Source: a bacterium (lineage in GTDB: Bacteria > Oederibacteriota > Muellerivitia > Muellerivitales > Muellerivitaceae). From it: a DNA stretch of 5,591 bases. A model generated the notes under the pieces. That model had not been told where the DNA came from and searched no databases. It saw nothing but the letters and a program-made list of their open reading frames with translations. Position numbers and translations under genes: made by a program. The stretch covers positions 1-5,591 of the forward strand of contig JAICXI010000150.1 in the NCBI GenBank assembly GCA_025980505.1, written 5' to 3'. This document shows positions 4,598 to 5,591 of the stretch, one piece after another. Every line of letters starts with the position of its first letter. The first letter of the stretch is position 1.

Positions 4598-5591
4598 TCA
4601 AGAATGCCGGTTCTCGGAATCAACCTTTCCCTTTTCCACCGTTTCCGAACCCTGCTTCCGCTTCTCCTCCAACTCCTCCCACCGCCGAAACAACGCGTCC
4701 ACCCGGACCTGTTCCAGGTCCACTTCCTTCTGCCGTTCCAAAAGCCGGGAAACGTCCCGGGCCACGGAGGGGTCCTCCAGCCGGGCCTTGGCGGCCTTCA
4801 GTTTTTCCTCGGCCGCGTGGATGGCCTTTTCCATTCCTTCCAGTTCCTTTTGTTCCTTGGAGGACAAGGCCTTGGGGAGGTGGATGGAGGGCGGACGGGC
4901 GGCGGGAGTCCCTTGGGTTTTCGGGCCGCCCTTGGTTTTGGCCCTGGCGCGTTCCTGTTCCCGGAATTCCTCCCATTGGGCCAGGTCCGCGAAAAAGCCC
5001 GCGTTGCCCCTGCCGTCCAGGGCCAGGATCTGGCGGCTGACCCGGTCCAGCAGGTAACGGTCGTGCGTCACCAGCACCAGCGCGCCCGGGAATTCGGCCA
5101 GGCTTTGCTCCAGCACTTCCAGCGAGGGGATGTCCAGGTCGTTGGTGGGTTCGTCCAAAAGCAGCAGGTCCGCGGGCATCAGCATGAGCCGCGCGATCAG
5201 GACCCGGGACTGCTCCCCTCCCGAGAAGCGGCTCAAGGGCCGGTCCAGTTGGTCCGTGTCGAAAAGGAACCGCGTGGCCCAACTGGCCACGTGCACGGGC
5301 CGGTCGCGGTAATAAACGTAGTCGCCCTTCTCGCAAAGCGCCTGGCGCAGGGTCTGGTCCAGGTCCAGTTGGTCGCGGTGCTGGTCGAAGGTCACCACCC
5401 GCAGCTTTTCGGCTTGTTTGACCGTACCCGAGTCGGGTTGGAGCCCGCCCGCCAGCATCCGCAGCAGCGTGCTCTTGCCGCTGCCGTTCTCGCCCAGGAG
5501 CCCCAGTTTGTCCCCGGGGGTCAAGAGCAGGTCCAGGGGCCCGAACAACTTGCGGCCGCCCAGGCTTTTCGCCGCTTGGGAGACCGCCACC
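4598..5591 (-). CDS. uup: ABC-F family ATPase, Uup type (C-terminal half; 5' end outside the window)
   Basis: The last 330 codons are present. The reading frame runs off the right edge, and the GTG at 5590 is an internal Val rather than a start. Numbered from that codon: Walker A GENGSGKST (33-41), Q-loop FDQ (68-70), signature FSGGEQ (122-127), Walker B LLLLDEPTNDLD (142-153) and H-loop VTHDR (174-178). A charged, Ala/Pro-rich hinge (about 210-242) leads to a coiled coil LSSKEQKELEGMEKAI...RRWEELEEK (242-310). A single nucleotide-binding domain followed by a coiled-coil tail is the second half of a two-domain ABC-F protein, and the tail matches Uup best. Such proteins lack membrane domains. 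Uup relatives act on ribosomes and bind branched DNA, influencing precise excision of transposons. The first ATPase domain should lie beyond 5591. The gene ends with its own terminator, so it is probably not in an operon with the SDR gene. Confidence 0.88.
   Translation of the reverse strand, partial: VAVSQAAKSLGGRKLFGPLDLLLTPGDKLGLLGENGSGKSTLLRMLAGGLQPDSGTVKQAEKLRVVTFDQHRDQLDLDQTLRQALCEKGDYVYYRDRPVHVASWATRFLFDTDQLDRPLSRFSGGEQSRVLIARLMLMPADLLLLDEPTNDLDIPSLEVLEQSLAEFPGALVLVTHDRYLLDRVSRQILALDGRGNAGFFADLAQWEEFREQERARAKTKGGPKTQGTPAARPPSIHLPKALSSKEQKELEGMEKAIHAAEEKLKAAKARLEDPSVARDVSRLLERQKEVDLEQVRVDALFRRWEELEEKRKQGSETVEKGKVDSENRHS

Noticed and set aside
5588..5590. GTG at the right edge as the start of a 330-residue single-domain ABC protein
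   Set aside because: ABC-F proteins have two ATPase domains and this one carries the C-terminal coiled coil of the second half, so the gene almost certainly continues past the window edge.

Overview
This 5.6 kb window looks like chromosomal DNA from a GC-rich, uncultured-type bacterium that secretes large modular carbohydrate-active enzymes. Three traits suggest this: Thr-Pro-rich linkers between secreted domains, a C-terminal 'YPNPW ... ADGLYYVVVK ... KLLILR' domain shared by two neighbouring genes, and strong G/C preference at third codon positions. From memory, similar linkers and C-terminal domains occur in candidate phyla such as FCPU426 and other little-studied Gram-negative-type lineages. 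That assignment is inference and cannot be proved from this sequence.

Left part (1-3437, + strand): the window opens with the last 56 codons of a gene whose C-terminus is 80% identical to that of the next gene. After a 162-bp spacer comes one large gene (336-3437, 1033 residues). It encodes an exported glycoside hydrolase with this order: signal peptide; clan GH-A (beta/alpha)8 catalytic domain most like GH51; a discoidin (F5/8 type C) domain apparently nested inside the barrel; a C-terminal beta-sandwich; a Thr-Pro linker; a CBM11/CIA30-like jelly roll; a second Thr-Pro linker; and the shared C-terminal domain. The two + strand genes probably form a cluster of surface or secreted proteins using the same export or anchoring route.

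Middle (3438-4597): a convergent minus-strand gene (3494-4159) encodes a small atypical SDR/NAD(P)-binding protein with a clear Shine-Dalgarno sequence. It is followed by a 438-bp gap with no credible gene. The gap holds a series of palindromes and fragments resembling common bacterial intergenic repeats, and ends in a good intrinsic terminator for the last gene.

Right part (4598-5591, minus strand, cut by the window edge): the C-terminal ATPase and coiled-coil tail of an ABC-F protein of the Uup type. It acts at the ribosome or on DNA structures and has no evident link to the glycoside hydrolase. Apart from the shared C-terminal domain of the two + strand genes, the genes do not form one pathway. 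I see no defence system, CRISPR array, RNA gene or complete transposable element. The most unusual points are the nested discoidin domain, the shared export domain, the Shine-Dalgarno hairpin and the palindrome-rich gap.
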